Below are positions 11,101 through 22,182 of a stretch of 64,000 bases of DNA, one piece after another (within the stretch, counting starts at the first letter, position 1; every line of letters starts with the position of its first letter). The notes beneath the pieces were generated by a model. The model saw only the letters and a program-made list of their open reading frames with translations, was not told the DNA's origin and ran no database searches. Origin of the DNA: Patagioenas fasciata (taxonomy: Eukaryota > Chordata > Aves > Columbiformes > Columbidae); contig NC_092526.1 of NCBI RefSeq assembly GCF_037038585.1, forward strand, positions 36,407,501 through 36,471,500. The letters run 5' to 3'. The position numbers were made by a program, and so were the translations under genes.

Positions 11101-13285
11101 GAGCCCTGCGGGGCCTCCCTTCTCTGACTCTGTCTGCACTCAGCATTACAATTTTCAAGTCAAATCAAGGACCTGTGTGGATTTTAGTCTCCTTTGAGAC
11201 TAAAAAAAAAAAAAACACAAAAAACCATACAAACCAAAAAAACTCACATCTGTATAACATCACTAGTGGAGTCATTCAGTGAAAAGCCACATTAAAATAT
11301 CATTATTCTTTCCCCCTGCTGCGTCCTAGACTGTCATACACAGCAGACTGGTTAAAGACAGTTGCACAAGCCCCAAACGCCTACAGCTTTCTGACAAAGT
11401 TTTTGCTGGAAATCCAGTGCTTTTCCTCATTGCGGTGCTCAGGAGAATTTTGCACACTATCTATGCAGACAATTTCTGGAGCTGGGATAAAAATATCTGA
11501 GCAGTCCTTGGAAGAGGGATGTGAAACCATAGCCCTCATTCTCTGGTATTCTGACTGCTGAGCAATTGCCACATAAATTTTCTCAAATCAGGAGCACCTC
11601 TGTGGAGTTCTCCTGAGCAATAAAACCAGTTGAGCTTGGTTAAGGCTTTTGATGACCAACATGCTTTCAAGCTCAGCATAATGCCTCATTACAACCTCAT
11701 AAATTTTATGCATATTGTCACACTACAAAAATGCTTCAAGTATGAAAGGAGATTTAAACAATACTCATGAAAGGCTATTATTCCTCCTTCCATCAGCTGA
11801 AAAGGTTCTGTTTGATGATACATGACATCTTAAAAAGAGGCTTTATTCAACGGCTGACATATTTTTCCAGAGATGCCTGCATCCCCTCCCTGTAAAACTT
11901 GTCCAATTGTCCAACATGTTCAACTAAAGTCTTTGATCCAAGTCTTTGGGAAAAACCTGGTATGGAACTCACTGTGTTGTAGCTGGGGGCAGGGATAGGA
12001 TTATCCTGGTCCTCCTCTAATGACCAGCTCACCAGTGCAGGACCCATAGGTCTCTACTCAGCAACACAGCAAAGCTCCCTGCTGAGTGACGGTCCAGCTG
12101 TTGCTTTTGCCTCTGCATCTGGAGCACACAGGGAAATTATAGTTTTTTCTTCCAGGGAAATTATAGTTCCTTCTTCAGATCTCTGTTATTATGTTCATAT
12201 ATCTTTCCTGATGGCATTACCACACCCCTGAGTGTCCATCACACGTGGTGTCTATAAGGAAAGTTGGGATGCCTCTCCCCATGACACCTCTGATCAATCA
12301 GTGCTCAGTCACTGGGCTTAGCAAACTTTGGTTCCCAGATGTCTGTGTCCAGAGGAAACCTGGGTAACCCTGTACTGTGTTTCACATCATAGGCACCCCT
12401 CTCTCTGTGTTGAGGCCAAGGATGCTGTGGACATGGGCTGCAGGACAAGGTGCACCCACATACAGGGTGGGATGCCATTCCCTGAACCATCATTCTGAGC
12501 TAGTACAGAGACACAGGTATATACAGCACATGTTATTCGCAAGACTCACTCGAGGCACATGTTGCAGTTGTGTCTGTATGTATGCATGCCAATGCACTCA
12601 TGCAGCAGCACAGAACAAAACATTTCTGCTGCTTCGTTAAGAGATACAGCCAGATTCAGACACATCACATGCCTCACTGACGTCTGGGCTATCTAGGTTT
12701 CATTCAGTACAGATGTATGTGTATAAGGCATCTTTTGCCACATGCTGTTGTAAAGAGTAAGAATAAAGAGCCTAATGCTTGGGGTCTGGTTTTGCCCTGG
12801 TGTATCTTAGGAATTTTTTACTCTTTACCATCACCCAGAAAACATTGGCTGAGTTGGGCGTAGAACGACCATCCAAAAGAACACCTCCCAAGAAGCCTGC
12901 TTCTGCTTTTTTTGCTGACTCCACATTCATCCTCCTCAGGTCACCCCAAAAAATTACTGTAAAATACAAAGTAAATGCTGGTTTGAAATGTCAAACCTTT
13001 GTGTTCCCACCTCCTTGAGGGAACAGGCAGCAAGTCTGCTCCTGTGGGAATTCCTCCCTAAGCAGGCTCCTGCTGTGGGACAGCGGGAGAGGTTTCCAGG
13101 CTGAGAAAGTTGCCTTCAGGCTGGTCAGAGCAAACCACACAGTTACTTCAGCCCAGTGCAGAGCTGAGCAGCAGAAACTCACATTTCAGACAACAGAGAA
13201 ACCTCCCCTCCAGCAACAAGCTGCCTCCAGAGCAGGTTACCCCCCCAGACCAGAGGCACAAGGAACACCAAAAGACTCGGGCTAT
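8171..13285. other. Intergenic stretch, no gene recognised
   Basis: No protein reading with splice support and no tRNA was found. Visible items are a three-fold repeat of an AATTAATGCACTGT unit near 10452-10502, an A-rich run near 11202-11230, and a short duplicated AAATTATAGTT segment near 12133-12170. A block around 11560-11870 is AT-rich and unassigned. Confidence 0.5.
10452..10502. repeat. Short tandem repeat with TAAT cores
   Basis: Three imperfect copies of a 14-17-bp unit containing AATTAATGC. Each carries TTAAT/ATTAA cores of the sort bound by homeodomain proteins, but such cores are common by chance. Confidence 0.6.
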
Positions 13286-13298
13286 GATGTAGCATGAC

Positions 13299-13304
13299 TT
13301 TAAT
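13299..13304 (-). terminator. Polyadenylation signal ATTAAA of the beta-keratin gene
   Basis: ATTAAA on the minus strand lies about 445 bp after the keratin stop codon. No AATAAA was seen between the stop and this point, so this variant signal is the likely 3' end. That UTR length is usual for feather-type keratin genes. Confidence 0.6.
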
Positions 13305-13747
13305 GAGGAGAAAAAGAATAAACCAGATCAGAGTTAGAGAAGTGCATTTCCAGTGCTTGGTAAATAAATGGATAAACCCCACTCCAGGACTAGTCAATCC
13401 CCACAAGGTGTTTCTCTGCCCCACCGCCCCACGACTATCGTTTTCTGTCTACAGCCTGCTATAAGCATTTTCGCCCAGCCAGCAGCAAATGCTGTGCGAC
13501 ACTGCAGGGTGTGACACCTACATGGAAATATAAAGTAAGGCTTAGCGAGAGAAAGGTATACAGAGGCACGGTCATGACTGACAAGCTCACATGGGTGCCT
13601 TCCTCCTGGGAGGCCTGCGGGTGCCCCCCACAGCTGGGAAACCCACGGGCATTTCCTTAGTCCTCTTCCCCAGTCTTGCTCTTGTGCTTCGTCCGATGCA
13701 GTCGATCTGCTGGCACCAGCGGGACGAGGTGACCTCTGGGGACACCC

Positions 13748-14044
13748 TTACAGCCCACTGCCCAGGCACAGCAGTCCCGCCTTCCCCAGCCCCCGGGAGC
13801 CCCCAGAACACACGGGGACCCCACAGCACCGCAGGTAGCTCCCCACCGCTGCCGATGCCGTGGACCCCACCGTCGTGTTTTGCGGGTAGGAGCTGAGGAT
13901 GGGCCCGGGCAGGGTGACCATGACGGTGGGCGGCTGGATGATGGCAGTGGAGTCCCCGCAGCGGCGGAAGCAGGGTTGGTTGCAGCTGGTGGCCAGCGGC
14001 CGGGGACCGCAGGAGGAGGGCAGGCACAGATCGTAGCAGGACAT
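13748..14044 (-). CDS. Feather-type beta-keratin (corneous beta-protein), 98 aa
   Basis: A small structural protein that forms the filament-matrix of feathers, scales or claws. The start ATG at 14044 gives [14 protein letters not shown], then a Cys-rich head and the beta-sheet core [20 protein letters not shown] followed by [15 protein letters not shown], the family hallmark. At 98 residues it matches feather keratins. The whole CDS lies in exon 2 (acceptor at 14065-14066, TTTCAG), 20 bp before the ATG, as in all avian beta-keratins. The tail [14 protein letters not shown] follows the family, but the last residues (LLCLGSGL) lack the usual RRCLPC end. Its exact subfamily (feather, keratinocyte or claw) cannot be settled from the sequence. 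It stands alone, not in a cluster. Confidence 0.9.
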   Translation of the reverse strand: MSCYDLCLPSSCGPRPLATSCNQPCFRRCGDSTAIIQPPTVMVTLPGPILSSYPQNTTVGSTASAAVGSYLRCCGVPVCSGGSRGLGKAGLLCLGSGL

Positions 14045-14064
14045 TGCTCGGTGACGAGGTGCAC

Positions 14065-14998
14065 CTGAAAGCCAAAGCCAGGGGATAAATGCAAGGCAGA
14101 GAGCAGTCCATCCCTGCTGAGCCCTCATTCAGTGGCTCCCATAATAAGAGGTGTGAGAAAGCTAGCTCAAGGGTGAATTTGGACAGTTTAGAAACCTCGA
14201 AGGAAGGCTTTCCCCTTCCCTCACCCCGTAACTCGCTCAGAAAGAAGTGAGTAGCTTGGTTTGTGCTACACATCTGGGTAAGCTGTGTAGGCACCAGTTG
14301 CTGAGGGCGCTGAAACCCACTCCTGCCCACTGCCTGCCCTTCAAGGCAGTGCTGGAGAGCTGGCAGCAAGCCTGCAGCAAACAAAATGCTCACCGAAACA
14401 CACCTCGTTGTAGCAAAACCCACTTAAATCAACACAGCATGAGCAAGCTGGACTTAAGCTGAGCTATCCCATCCCAAAATATAAGAGACCTCTGCTGCTT
14501 TTCTGTAAACAGGGACACAGCCCCTGCAACCTGGGCATGTGCTGTTCCTTTCCTTTCCTTTCTTTCCTTTCCTTTCCTTTCCTTTCCTTTCCTTTCCTTT
14601 CCTTTCCTTTCCTTTCCTTTCCTTTCCTTTCCTTTCCTTTCCTTTCCTTTCCTTTCCTTTCCTTTCCTTTCCTTTCCTTTCCTTTCCTTTCCCTTTCCTT
14701 TCCTTTCCTTTCCTTTCCCTTCCTTTCCTTTCCCTTCCTTTCCCTTCCTTTCCTTTCCTTCAGCAAAGAAAACCATGCAGGATGCATCCAGTTATGTGGT
14801 CGCAGACCCCAGAAGCCCTGCATCCCGCAACCCCTCATGCTCCTCCTTTTGAAGCTGAAATAAACCCTTCAACCCAACATCCTCCATAGGTGGGAGGGAG
14901 GCAGGTAACAAACCTGGAACTCTTGCGGAGGACCGGGCACAAGGCATCGGTGAAAGCAACAGCTCAGTGGGGAGGAGACGGAGCCCGTCTGAACTTAC
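14065..14998 (-). other. Intron in the 5' UTR of the beta-keratin gene
   Basis: The intron runs from donor GTAAGT (14993-14998) to acceptor TTTCAG (14065-14070) on the minus strand. A single intron ahead of the start codon is the standard beta-keratin gene plan. Most of its middle is the long pentanucleotide tract at 14545-14760. Confidence 0.85.
14545..14760. repeat. (CCTTT)n / (GGAAA)n microsatellite, about 216 bp
   Basis: Nearly pure pentanucleotide tract with all pyrimidines on the plus strand and all purines on the other. Interruptions are few and sit mainly at the two ends. In the keratin transcript it is read as (GGAAA)n. Long purine-pyrimidine mirror tracts can form triplex DNA. Confidence 0.98.
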
Positions 14999-15033
14999 CC
15001 AGGCAGCAGAGGCGGCGGTGGCTGGGAGCTGGT
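14999..15033 (-). other. Non-coding first exon of the beta-keratin gene
   Basis: Inferred from the TATA box at 15058-15064 and the strong splice donor CTGCCTGG|GTAAGT ending the exon at 14999. The start site near 15030-15034 is estimated by the usual 25-30 bp from TATA. Confidence 0.7.
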
Positions 15034-15055
15034 GGTAGGACTGGGTGCCGTGCGG

Positions 15056-15065
15056 GGTTTTATAG
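15056..15065 (-). promoter_or_regulatory. TATA box of the beta-keratin gene
   Basis: CTATAAAACC on the minus strand, about 65 bp upstream of the first splice donor. The placement matches the compact promoter of avian beta-keratin genes. Confidence 0.85.
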
Positions 15066-15066
15066 G

Positions 15067-17470
15067 GTGCCCCAGCCCCCGGGGGAGCAGGCACATACCT
15101 TCTGCCTGGAACTACTCAGCAACCAGCAGTTTTCTCCTGGAAAGCTCCCCTGGGTGATTAAACAGCTTCCTCTTTCATCTATCATGTTTTGCTTCCATTT
15201 AATACTGAGTAAGATTGAAATGATTCCGGCTACAGGCATTAATTACCTTCCTTCCTAAGGCCAAAGCACATTTTAGGTCTTATGCCACCAGGCAGGAGAG
15301 CTTTTCAGCAGAATTTAGGGCAGTACATCACTTCCCACCTTCACCCAAGTGCAATCAATTCAGCTCCCCCGTGCGCTTGGGCTGAGCTCAGGGATGCGGC
15401 TGAACGCATGAAATGCGCATCTGTAGATAAACACTGCAGTCTCAGCAATGCCAGAAAAAAACAAGGGGGCCGCAGGGGTGAGGGTGCTGGGGGACCACGC
15501 ACAGCTGAGAGCGAAATGCTGGTGGGCACTTCTTCGGCCCCAGGTGCTACAGGTGCAGAGATGGGGACTTAAGCTAGCCTGGCATTGGCCAGATTGTTAC
15601 ACTTTTGGATCCACTGAGAGAATTTTGCCCTTTTTTTTGTTATTATTCCTCATGCCTGGGGTATGAATTCTGTTTCGAAGGCATATCAGTTTTTAGAAGC
15701 AAAGTAATCATGGGCTCTGAAGTCCAGCCCTGAAGGTGATACACACCAAAACTTACTAATTTTACCCAGTGAGCTGATTTCCAAGGCCAAGAGCCTTTCC
15801 CTCCTGCTCTTTGGATGTGCTGAGCCAGAAGTTCACAGCTATGCTTCCTTGTGATGGGGTGACATCGTCAAGACATTTCTAATTACCGGCTGCGGTGTGA
15901 CACGAGCTTGCTCTGCTGCAAGCCTGTTAGCTGCTAAACAGCCTGGGAGCCGCCAAAGTCCCGACCTGCACTTAAACGTGAATCACCTGCTCATTGGAAA
16001 GAAGGAGTTGCTGACATGGTCCCAAGTGAGGGAATGAGCCATCAGGCTCTAGGGGCAAGGAAAGTTTGAAGAAGGCTTTTCATTTGACACCAGCAGAGCC
16101 CAGATGAAGGCACAAGCATTTTCTGCCCCAGAATAAACCACAACAAGTACCAGGGCACATATACCATGCATGCGCGGAGCTGGGGGGTGTCCGCATCGCT
16201 GTTGAAGACATGCCTTGTAGGTGTTTTTTAGGGTCATTTTAGTTCTTAGCATGACTTGGCCTTGCAGAGCCATGGTTGATAGCACTGAATTGTCCCCAGT
16301 GACCTCTCCCTGCCCTGCCTACCAGGGCAAAGAAAGCCTTTTGGAGGTGCTGGGGTCAAGCCCAGCTCATTTTAACATCGTTCTGGAACGGGAAAGAGGA
16401 AATCAGCGTTTCCAAAGTGCAGCGGAGGACATGTGCTTCAGACAGAAGCAACCCACCAGCTTGCTGGAGAAAGGCTGTGGGTTCATTACAGCCTCCTGAA
16501 TGGCAATTCGGTGAGCGGGAAAAGCTGAGAGTTATTTTAAGCTTTACCTTGCTGCATTTTACACTACTCTTGAATAACAAAATGATGCCACGGGTGCACC
16601 TTGGACCCACAACCTAAGAATTAAACCCTTCTGCCCATCAGGGCTTCACTGATCATCTTCCATGTCTTTTTGGTGCTTTGGTTTTTGGGATTTTTTTGTC
16701 TTGTTTTGCTTTTGGTTTTTAGTTGGTTTTGGTTTGATTTGGCTTTTTTTTGTTGTTGTGTTGTTGTTGAGGTTTGATTGGTTGGTTTGGGCTTTTGTGG
16801 TTTTGTTTGGTTGGTTTGGTTTGGTTTGGTTTGGGGTGTTTGTTCGATTTTTTTGGGTTTTGCTGGGATCTTCTGATTTTTTCAGTCTTGTGACCCAGTT
16901 TAAGTACGTGAGGTTCTGCTCACATTGGACCATTGTGTACCAGAAGAATATCCATGGATGCAAGCATGTTTGAAATAAATGCACGGGGGAACTTAGCGAG
17001 GGCATGTTGCTGGAAGTGAGAAGATCTGTGTGCTGAAACAAATCCTTTGCCTGGAGAAGGCAACAGGGGAAACAAAAGGCACGTGTCAGGAAGTTAAAAA
17101 CAATCAGATTTGCGTAATGAATGAGATAGAAACAAATGAAAACCATAGGGGAAAGAGCTCTTGCTGGAAATGTAGGTGTTTGGGAGAAAGACAAGGACTG
17201 TTTTTTCCAACTCCTACTCATTTCAGGGAGTGCGTGCTTTCTGTTTGAGACACGACTTTCTCTGGGGGAACCGCAAAACTGAGAAAATTTCACAAAACTG
17301 AACATGTCAGACCCATTTTCTTGACTTCTAAAATCGACCCAGGGTGTGTGGCCGGCTCAGCCCTGGTTCCTCCTGCAGATAAGGGCATGAGGAGAAACAT
17401 GGTGCGGGACCAATCCTCGTTGTGTTCTTGCTGGGGCAGACTTGGGGTGCTTCAGGGTGTCACAGGAGAG
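15067..17470. other. Intergenic stretch, no gene recognised
   Basis: No spliced coding pattern or tRNA was seen. It holds the upstream region of the keratin gene and the G/T-rich tract at 16675-16870. Confidence 0.5.
16675..16870. repeat. Degenerate (GGTTT)n-like low-complexity tract
   Basis: The plus strand is almost only G and T, with many TTTGG and GGTTT units and poly-T runs. The long open readings through it are low-complexity and not credible as genes. Confidence 0.85.
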
Positions 17471-18420
17471 TGATTTAGCGCTCTGCTTATCGCAGAAAAA
17501 TGTGTGGGTCACTCAAAGAAAAGTGCGACTTAGAAGAGCTCAGTGTCAGGTTCACTCTATAACTTACTGCATGGGGAAATATGCCAAGCCAAATGCTGCT
17601 TACCTTCTCTCCAGAGGCCCGGTATCCATTTGCTCCAAAGTCTGTATAGTAAGACTCTCAAAGCAAACTTTCAGGCATCGGAATTCATAGGAATAAATAA
17701 TTTAATGGGGTAGAATAACAGGAGGGCCGACTTCAGCTGGGTGGCTACGCAGAGGTCCCAACCAAGCACAGAAAACCATAATTTTTGTCTTTACAGACCA
17801 TGATTCAGTCCAATAGCAACATTTGAGTCTAGGGTCTTCTTGCTTCGCATTGGATCTTTTTCACTGATCTCAGATGGGCTTTTGTTTTGTTTAATTGTAG
17901 ATATTTGGTTTAGTCCATGGCCTTGAAGGTGCTGTTTTGGTTGAATGAATTCTGTTCTTCTCAGCAAATTGCAAAACAGGCCCTATTTTGCAAATGTCCG
18001 TAATGTCATCAGATTAGCCTTGAAGTTGTTATTTTCTCCCCAGTCAATTCTGTTCTTCCCAGCAAAGTGCGAACTAGACCTGAGCTCACAGATGTTCGGT
18101 GTAGTCTGTATTCGCTTTTGGTAAATATGAGCAGAATTCACAGTTTAAGATTTCAGCAAATTCAGCTTACTAAGTAACGTGAAGCAGACAGTGTGTTACA
18201 AATCTCACAACCTTATCATTCTAGGTGATTAATTTTATTTATTTATTTGCTTAAGCTAAATGATTGACGTGGAACTTAAACTGGGCTCATCCAGTGACCT
18301 GTGAGTAGTAAAAACCACCACCATAAAGCCACGCTTGTCTGGCAGAGAGAGCTCAAAAATCTCGCTCAGGCTGTCGTATTCATAGAATAAAGTGGTTGAC
18401 TCGTAGTCAAAGTGCACACA
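17471..18420. mobile_element. LTR-like fossil repeat, copy A
   Basis: About 950 bp similar along most of its length to 23627-24832, with the same outer limits. Both run from TGATTTAG to a GCACACA end and carry an AATAAA signal shortly before the right end, which fits a solo LTR of an old endogenous retrovirus. No internal coding region is present. The family cannot be named from memory; the divergence between copies suggests an old insertion. Confidence 0.5.
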
Positions 18421-20162
18421 GTGGGAAAGGTCTGCACGAGACTCCCTGCACCCACAAGTTCTCGGTGTTCAGTGTGTCATTGCTGCCTTGTGGGTTTGCT
18501 AACAGGAGTTCTTGGTCTGGCTGCAGCTCAGATCTTAACCTGTTTTGGAGCTGGGACCAAACTGCTGCTGGTTTGGCTGTGGGGGTTGAGCACATCTGTC
18601 ACACAGGGCCACTGTGTGCAGCCAGGGAGCGCAGCCTGCCTGGTGCCATTGGGGACAGCCAGGCTGCAGCTGCTCTGTGCTGCCCCAGGGCCGCGGATGA
18701 TCCAGTTCCATGGTGCCACACGTTCTCTATAATTGCCAGGTCCCCAAGCGGGCTGATGCTCCGTGGCGTCACTGAGGCTGGCATGTCCCCCCCAGGAGGC
18801 CTTGTCACTGTGTGTCAGGCCAGGGGGAGACATGTGCTGGGGCAGACACAGCCCGGCAGGGATGGACGGTGTCCCAAGGGAGACGTCTTGTCTCCTCTCC
18901 CGCCTGCTTCTGCCCTGCAAGCCCACAAGTCCCATCCTGCTGCAGCAGCCCCCATGCCATGCACCACCCTACGAGGAGCTGCACCCACCGCCCCTCCCCA
19001 TTTTGCCATCTCCAGCTGCAAGTTGGTGTTTCTCCAGGGCTGTAACCCCCATGCGGTGAAACTCTTGTTTTTACCCCAGAAAATCTCCCACATCCCTCTT
19101 GCAGGGTGCTTGGCTATTTCCCTGCAGTCCAATCACCATTTCTGGCTTGGGAGCTTCTGATGGAGGGAAGCAGCTCCCAGCTGGTGCCCAGGGGCAACTC
19201 CCCAAGGCATAGGAAGGAAACGTATCCCCAGGGAAGGCCAAAAAGCCGGTGCAGGGCTTGCAGCATGGGCAGCTAAGCCTGAGCATCCTTGCCTTGCCTC
19301 CAAGCCATGGCATTGCTTGGCCACATCCTCATCTGCAGAAAGAGGGGCTGGGTGCGGGAAAGGCACCTACAAGGCCGGTACAACATGTTTCCCCAGCTGC
19401 GTCAAAGCACAGGCATGCTCTGACAAATGCAAGGCTTTCCTGTCTGCAAGACCGCTGGGATTTCAGCAGTTAAAAACCTCCCAGCAGGCAGGTTATTTTA
19501 CCTGTTTCCTCTTCACCTCACAGTGGCTCACCCTATCCTCTCTGCAGGAACCTCCACTGTGAGCACTGCTGCAGACACAGGAGGGAGCTGCCAACATGCA
19601 ACAGCTCTGCCATCCTCCAAGAAGCACCTCGAGGATATGGCAATGGCTTAGCAAGGCACGGCTTCGTCCAGGGTTGGCTTTTGGCTCCCATTGGTGTGAC
19701 AGGGATGCCTGGGGTTTGTGTATGAGATGCAGGAAGGAATAAATTGGCTAACAGAGCAGAAGGGGGAAAAAAAGCAGTGCCCAGGCTCAGCTTGTGCCCA
19801 CATCGCTGCCTGGCAAGCATGGGTAGCCTGTTGCTGACCTTCCCTGCCCACGGTTTGGAGGTTTGCCTCCTGGAGAAGACATAGGTGGTAGCTGGCTGAC
19901 AGGAGGGTGACCAGTAGGTGGGCTCGGGGATGGAGGGGGACAGCACCTTGCTCCTGCATGGAAGCCTGGGGCCCAGCATGTTTCACAGAAGGGCAATGCA
20001 GGTCCCTGAGCAAGCGGGAGCAGGTTCTGCAAGTGGGAGCAGCAATCCAGAGTCAGCTACGTATTTAGCATGAATGGGCAAAACAGAGAGAGGTAAAGAG
20101 GAAGGTGACCACACTGGGGTCTGTACTAGGAGTCTCCCCCTCTGTGGGGGTCCCCAGGGGCC
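18421..20162. other. Intergenic stretch, no gene recognised
   Basis: Moderately GC-rich with overlapping open readings on both strands but no conserved protein segment or splice pattern that I could recognise. Confidence 0.5.
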
Positions 20163-20244
20163 CGACGAGGGTGGGATTCGAACCCACGCGTGCAGAACAC
20201 AATGGATTAGCAGTCCATCGCCTTCACCACTCGGCCACCTCGTC
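20163..20244 (-). tRNA. tRNA-Ser (GCT)
   Basis: An 82-nt type II tRNA, acceptor GACGAGG/CCTCGTC, discriminator G, anticodon loop CTGCTAA in ATGGA/TCCAT, so anticodon GCT (reads AGC/AGU). The variable arm has one G-U pair (GTGT/GCAC) where the other two copies have G-C. No T-run follows within about 80 bp of the 3' end, unlike the other copies, so its expression is doubtful. Confidence 0.9.
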
Positions 20245-20809
20245 CCTTTCTACTGCCATTATTTTTTTTAAGGATTTTTTTTTCCCTGTTCTTCTTGGCC
20301 AAAGTCTGCAAACCTGTGGCTGGTTCTTCAGGGCATCTTCTGGGTATCTGGGCTGGGTAGGCAGAGCCCTGGCAGCCCAAATGGCTGGTGTTGGCAGGCA
20401 GCTGCCCACACACCTGCTGTAGGGGAACTCATTTGCCCCTCTCCATGTCCCCTTCTGTCCCTGTGTTCAGAGGAGGACAAAGGGCGAGGCAGCATTTATT
20501 TTGGTCATAAAAGTGTGTGCCCCAGGCTTGTTGTAGGTCCACCAGCTTGTGTCCAGGGGGTTTTCCTGCACGATTCAGTAACAGTTGTGCAAATTAATGG
20601 GGAAGATGGTAAGGGTTCAGCCAGCACTGGACGATCTCTGCATTTCCCTAATTTGAAATAGTTGTGCGCCTCAGAGGGCACAGGCAGAAAGAAACTCCTT
20701 ACCCCTAGAGTTGAGTTGCCTGGGACAGAGAGTTGGGGGGGTCTTCACCGCTTGGGGCAATGCAGAGACCCCCAGCTTGGGGCAGGGAGGAAAAACAGCC
20801 CCCAGGCCC

Positions 20810-20883
20810 AGGCACCACTGGGAGTCGAACCCAGGATCTCCTGTTTACTAGACAGGCGCTTTAACCAGCTGAGCCATGGCGCC
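20810..20883 (-). tRNA. tRNA-Thr (AGT)
   Basis: A 74-nt tRNA, acceptor GGCGCCA/TGGTGCC with discriminator T, anticodon loop CTAGTAA giving AGT. It is identical to the copy at 28961, and its flanks are copied too but inverted. A TTTTT run follows the 3' end. Confidence 0.97.
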
Positions 20884-21157
20884 CACCTGCCCCATTGCCA
20901 TGGGGCACCCCACACAGCTGCCCCAGCTCCAGGGTACCCCTGTCCCCATCCTGAGAGCAGCTGAGGATGAGACATACCCCACAGCACCCTTCAGCTGTGC
21001 CACCTGCCAAAGGGGACACTCCACTGGGAACATCCCCAAACCCCAACACTGGCAGCTCTTGAGTCCAGTGAACTCTGTGCCATCCCCTGCACAGGCAGGT
21101 GTGGGGCAGGGTCCCTGTGGGGGACAAGATCTACACCAGGTCCCAGCTGTGCACCCC

Positions 21158-21221
21158 AGCTTGTTGGTCTAGGGTATGATTCTCATTCAGGCTGTAAAAA
21201 GTTCAACTCCCGGACAAGTCT
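21158..21221 (+). pseudogene. tRNA-Pro pseudogene
   Basis: A decayed Pro copy: the D-arm segment TTGTTGGTCTAGGGTATGAT and the T-arm segment GTTCAACTCCCGGAC remain, but it is about 8 nt short, the anticodon stem no longer pairs and the acceptor is changed. It lies 52 bp from the Ala-TGC gene at 21274, a residue of the Pro-Ala pairing seen elsewhere. Confidence 0.9.
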
Positions 21222-21273
21222 TCCTTTGGGTATCCACTATCCCACTCTGCTTTTTTGGGGAAGCAAAAGGCCA

Positions 21274-21345
21274 TGGAGATGCTGGGGGTTGAACCCAGGG
21301 CCTCTTACATGCAAAGCAAGTGCTCTCCCGCTGAGCTACATCCCC
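21274..21345 (-). tRNA. tRNA-Ala (TGC)
   Basis: A 72-nt tRNA-Ala with anticodon TGC. Compared with the other copies it has GCACTTGC instead of GCGCTTGC at the D-stem/anticodon-stem junction. CCTTTTGC follows the 3' end. Confidence 0.95.
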
Positions 21346-21823
21346 CTGAACCTGCCTTGGACTCAGCGCTCTTGTCACTCCCGGAAAATCCTTGTCACTG
21401 CTTCCTTCTCCAGACCCTGCCACTGCTGACGTGGGGTTCAGTGCTTTGCAGACGCTGGGTGTCCCTGGGCTGGCGAGTCTCTGGGATGAGGTCATGGTTG
21501 TGGGGCAGACCAGGGACATGGTTTTCTGGATGTGGCCCGCAGGCAGAGCTGCGTGGTGGGACATGGTGACAGCAGGACCCCACTCTGCCATCCCCCATGC
21601 CCTGATAGCCCCTTCCCCAGACGGGAGGGCACAAGCCCTCACCATGTGTTGCGTTAAGAGGATTAATTTAGCAGAAGTTAAACCCCCTTGCAATCCAGCG
21701 TGACCTCAGTGCGTGCACTGGGGGTGGCTGGGCATAACCCCTGAGTGATGCCCAGTTACATCAAATAACTTCAAGTCAGTGCTATAAGTCCAATTGTGCT
21801 CATCAGCCAGTCCAGCGTACATG

Positions 21824-21984
21824 CTGGCAGAGATTCACAAATATCATAATATGTAAGTCTGAGTGCATTAACATTGAATTTGCACAATTAGACTCACTAA
21901 TAATGCGGGTCAGTGGCTATCATTGAATTTATACGCTGGCACTAACTCATAAATAGTAGAATAATACTGAAGTCTGAGTGCATT
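21824..21984. repeat. Diverged internal duplication
   Basis: Two copies of about 50 bp share GCTGGCA, then an AT-rich middle and AAGTCTGAGTGCATT, at 21824-21875 and 21933-21984. They probably belong to an old inserted repeat. Confidence 0.6.
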
Positions 21985-22158
21985 CAATGAGGAATTCTCA
22001 CCACTAGATGCCCAAAGAATGAGGTTTATTAAAGCAATAGGCCCAAGTTCTTCTAGATGCCATCGACAGATACACTGTTTGCAAAAACACACTTGAGTTG
22101 CAGAAATACATTTTAGTTGAAATACAAATGTTAGTTGCAAGAAATAAGTATTGATACC

Positions 22159-22182
22159 ATATATATATATATATATATATAA
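22159..22182. repeat. (AT)n microsatellite
   Basis: A run of about eleven AT dinucleotides in AT-rich DNA. Confidence 0.9.

Noticed and set aside
12779-13018. 79-codon plus-strand reading with a basic Pro/Lys stretch
   Set aside because: No match to a known family and no splice or promoter context; left unassigned.
14429-14863. Open readings of repeated Lys-Gly-Lys-Glu-Arg or Phe-Leu-Ser-Phe-Pro
   Set aside because: Pure products of the pentanucleotide tract, which is open in several frames; not a gene.
18396-19160. Plus-strand open reading of 254 codons
   Set aside because: No recognisable domain, proline-rich low-complexity content, starts in the LTR-like repeat, and overlaps similar readings on the other strand.
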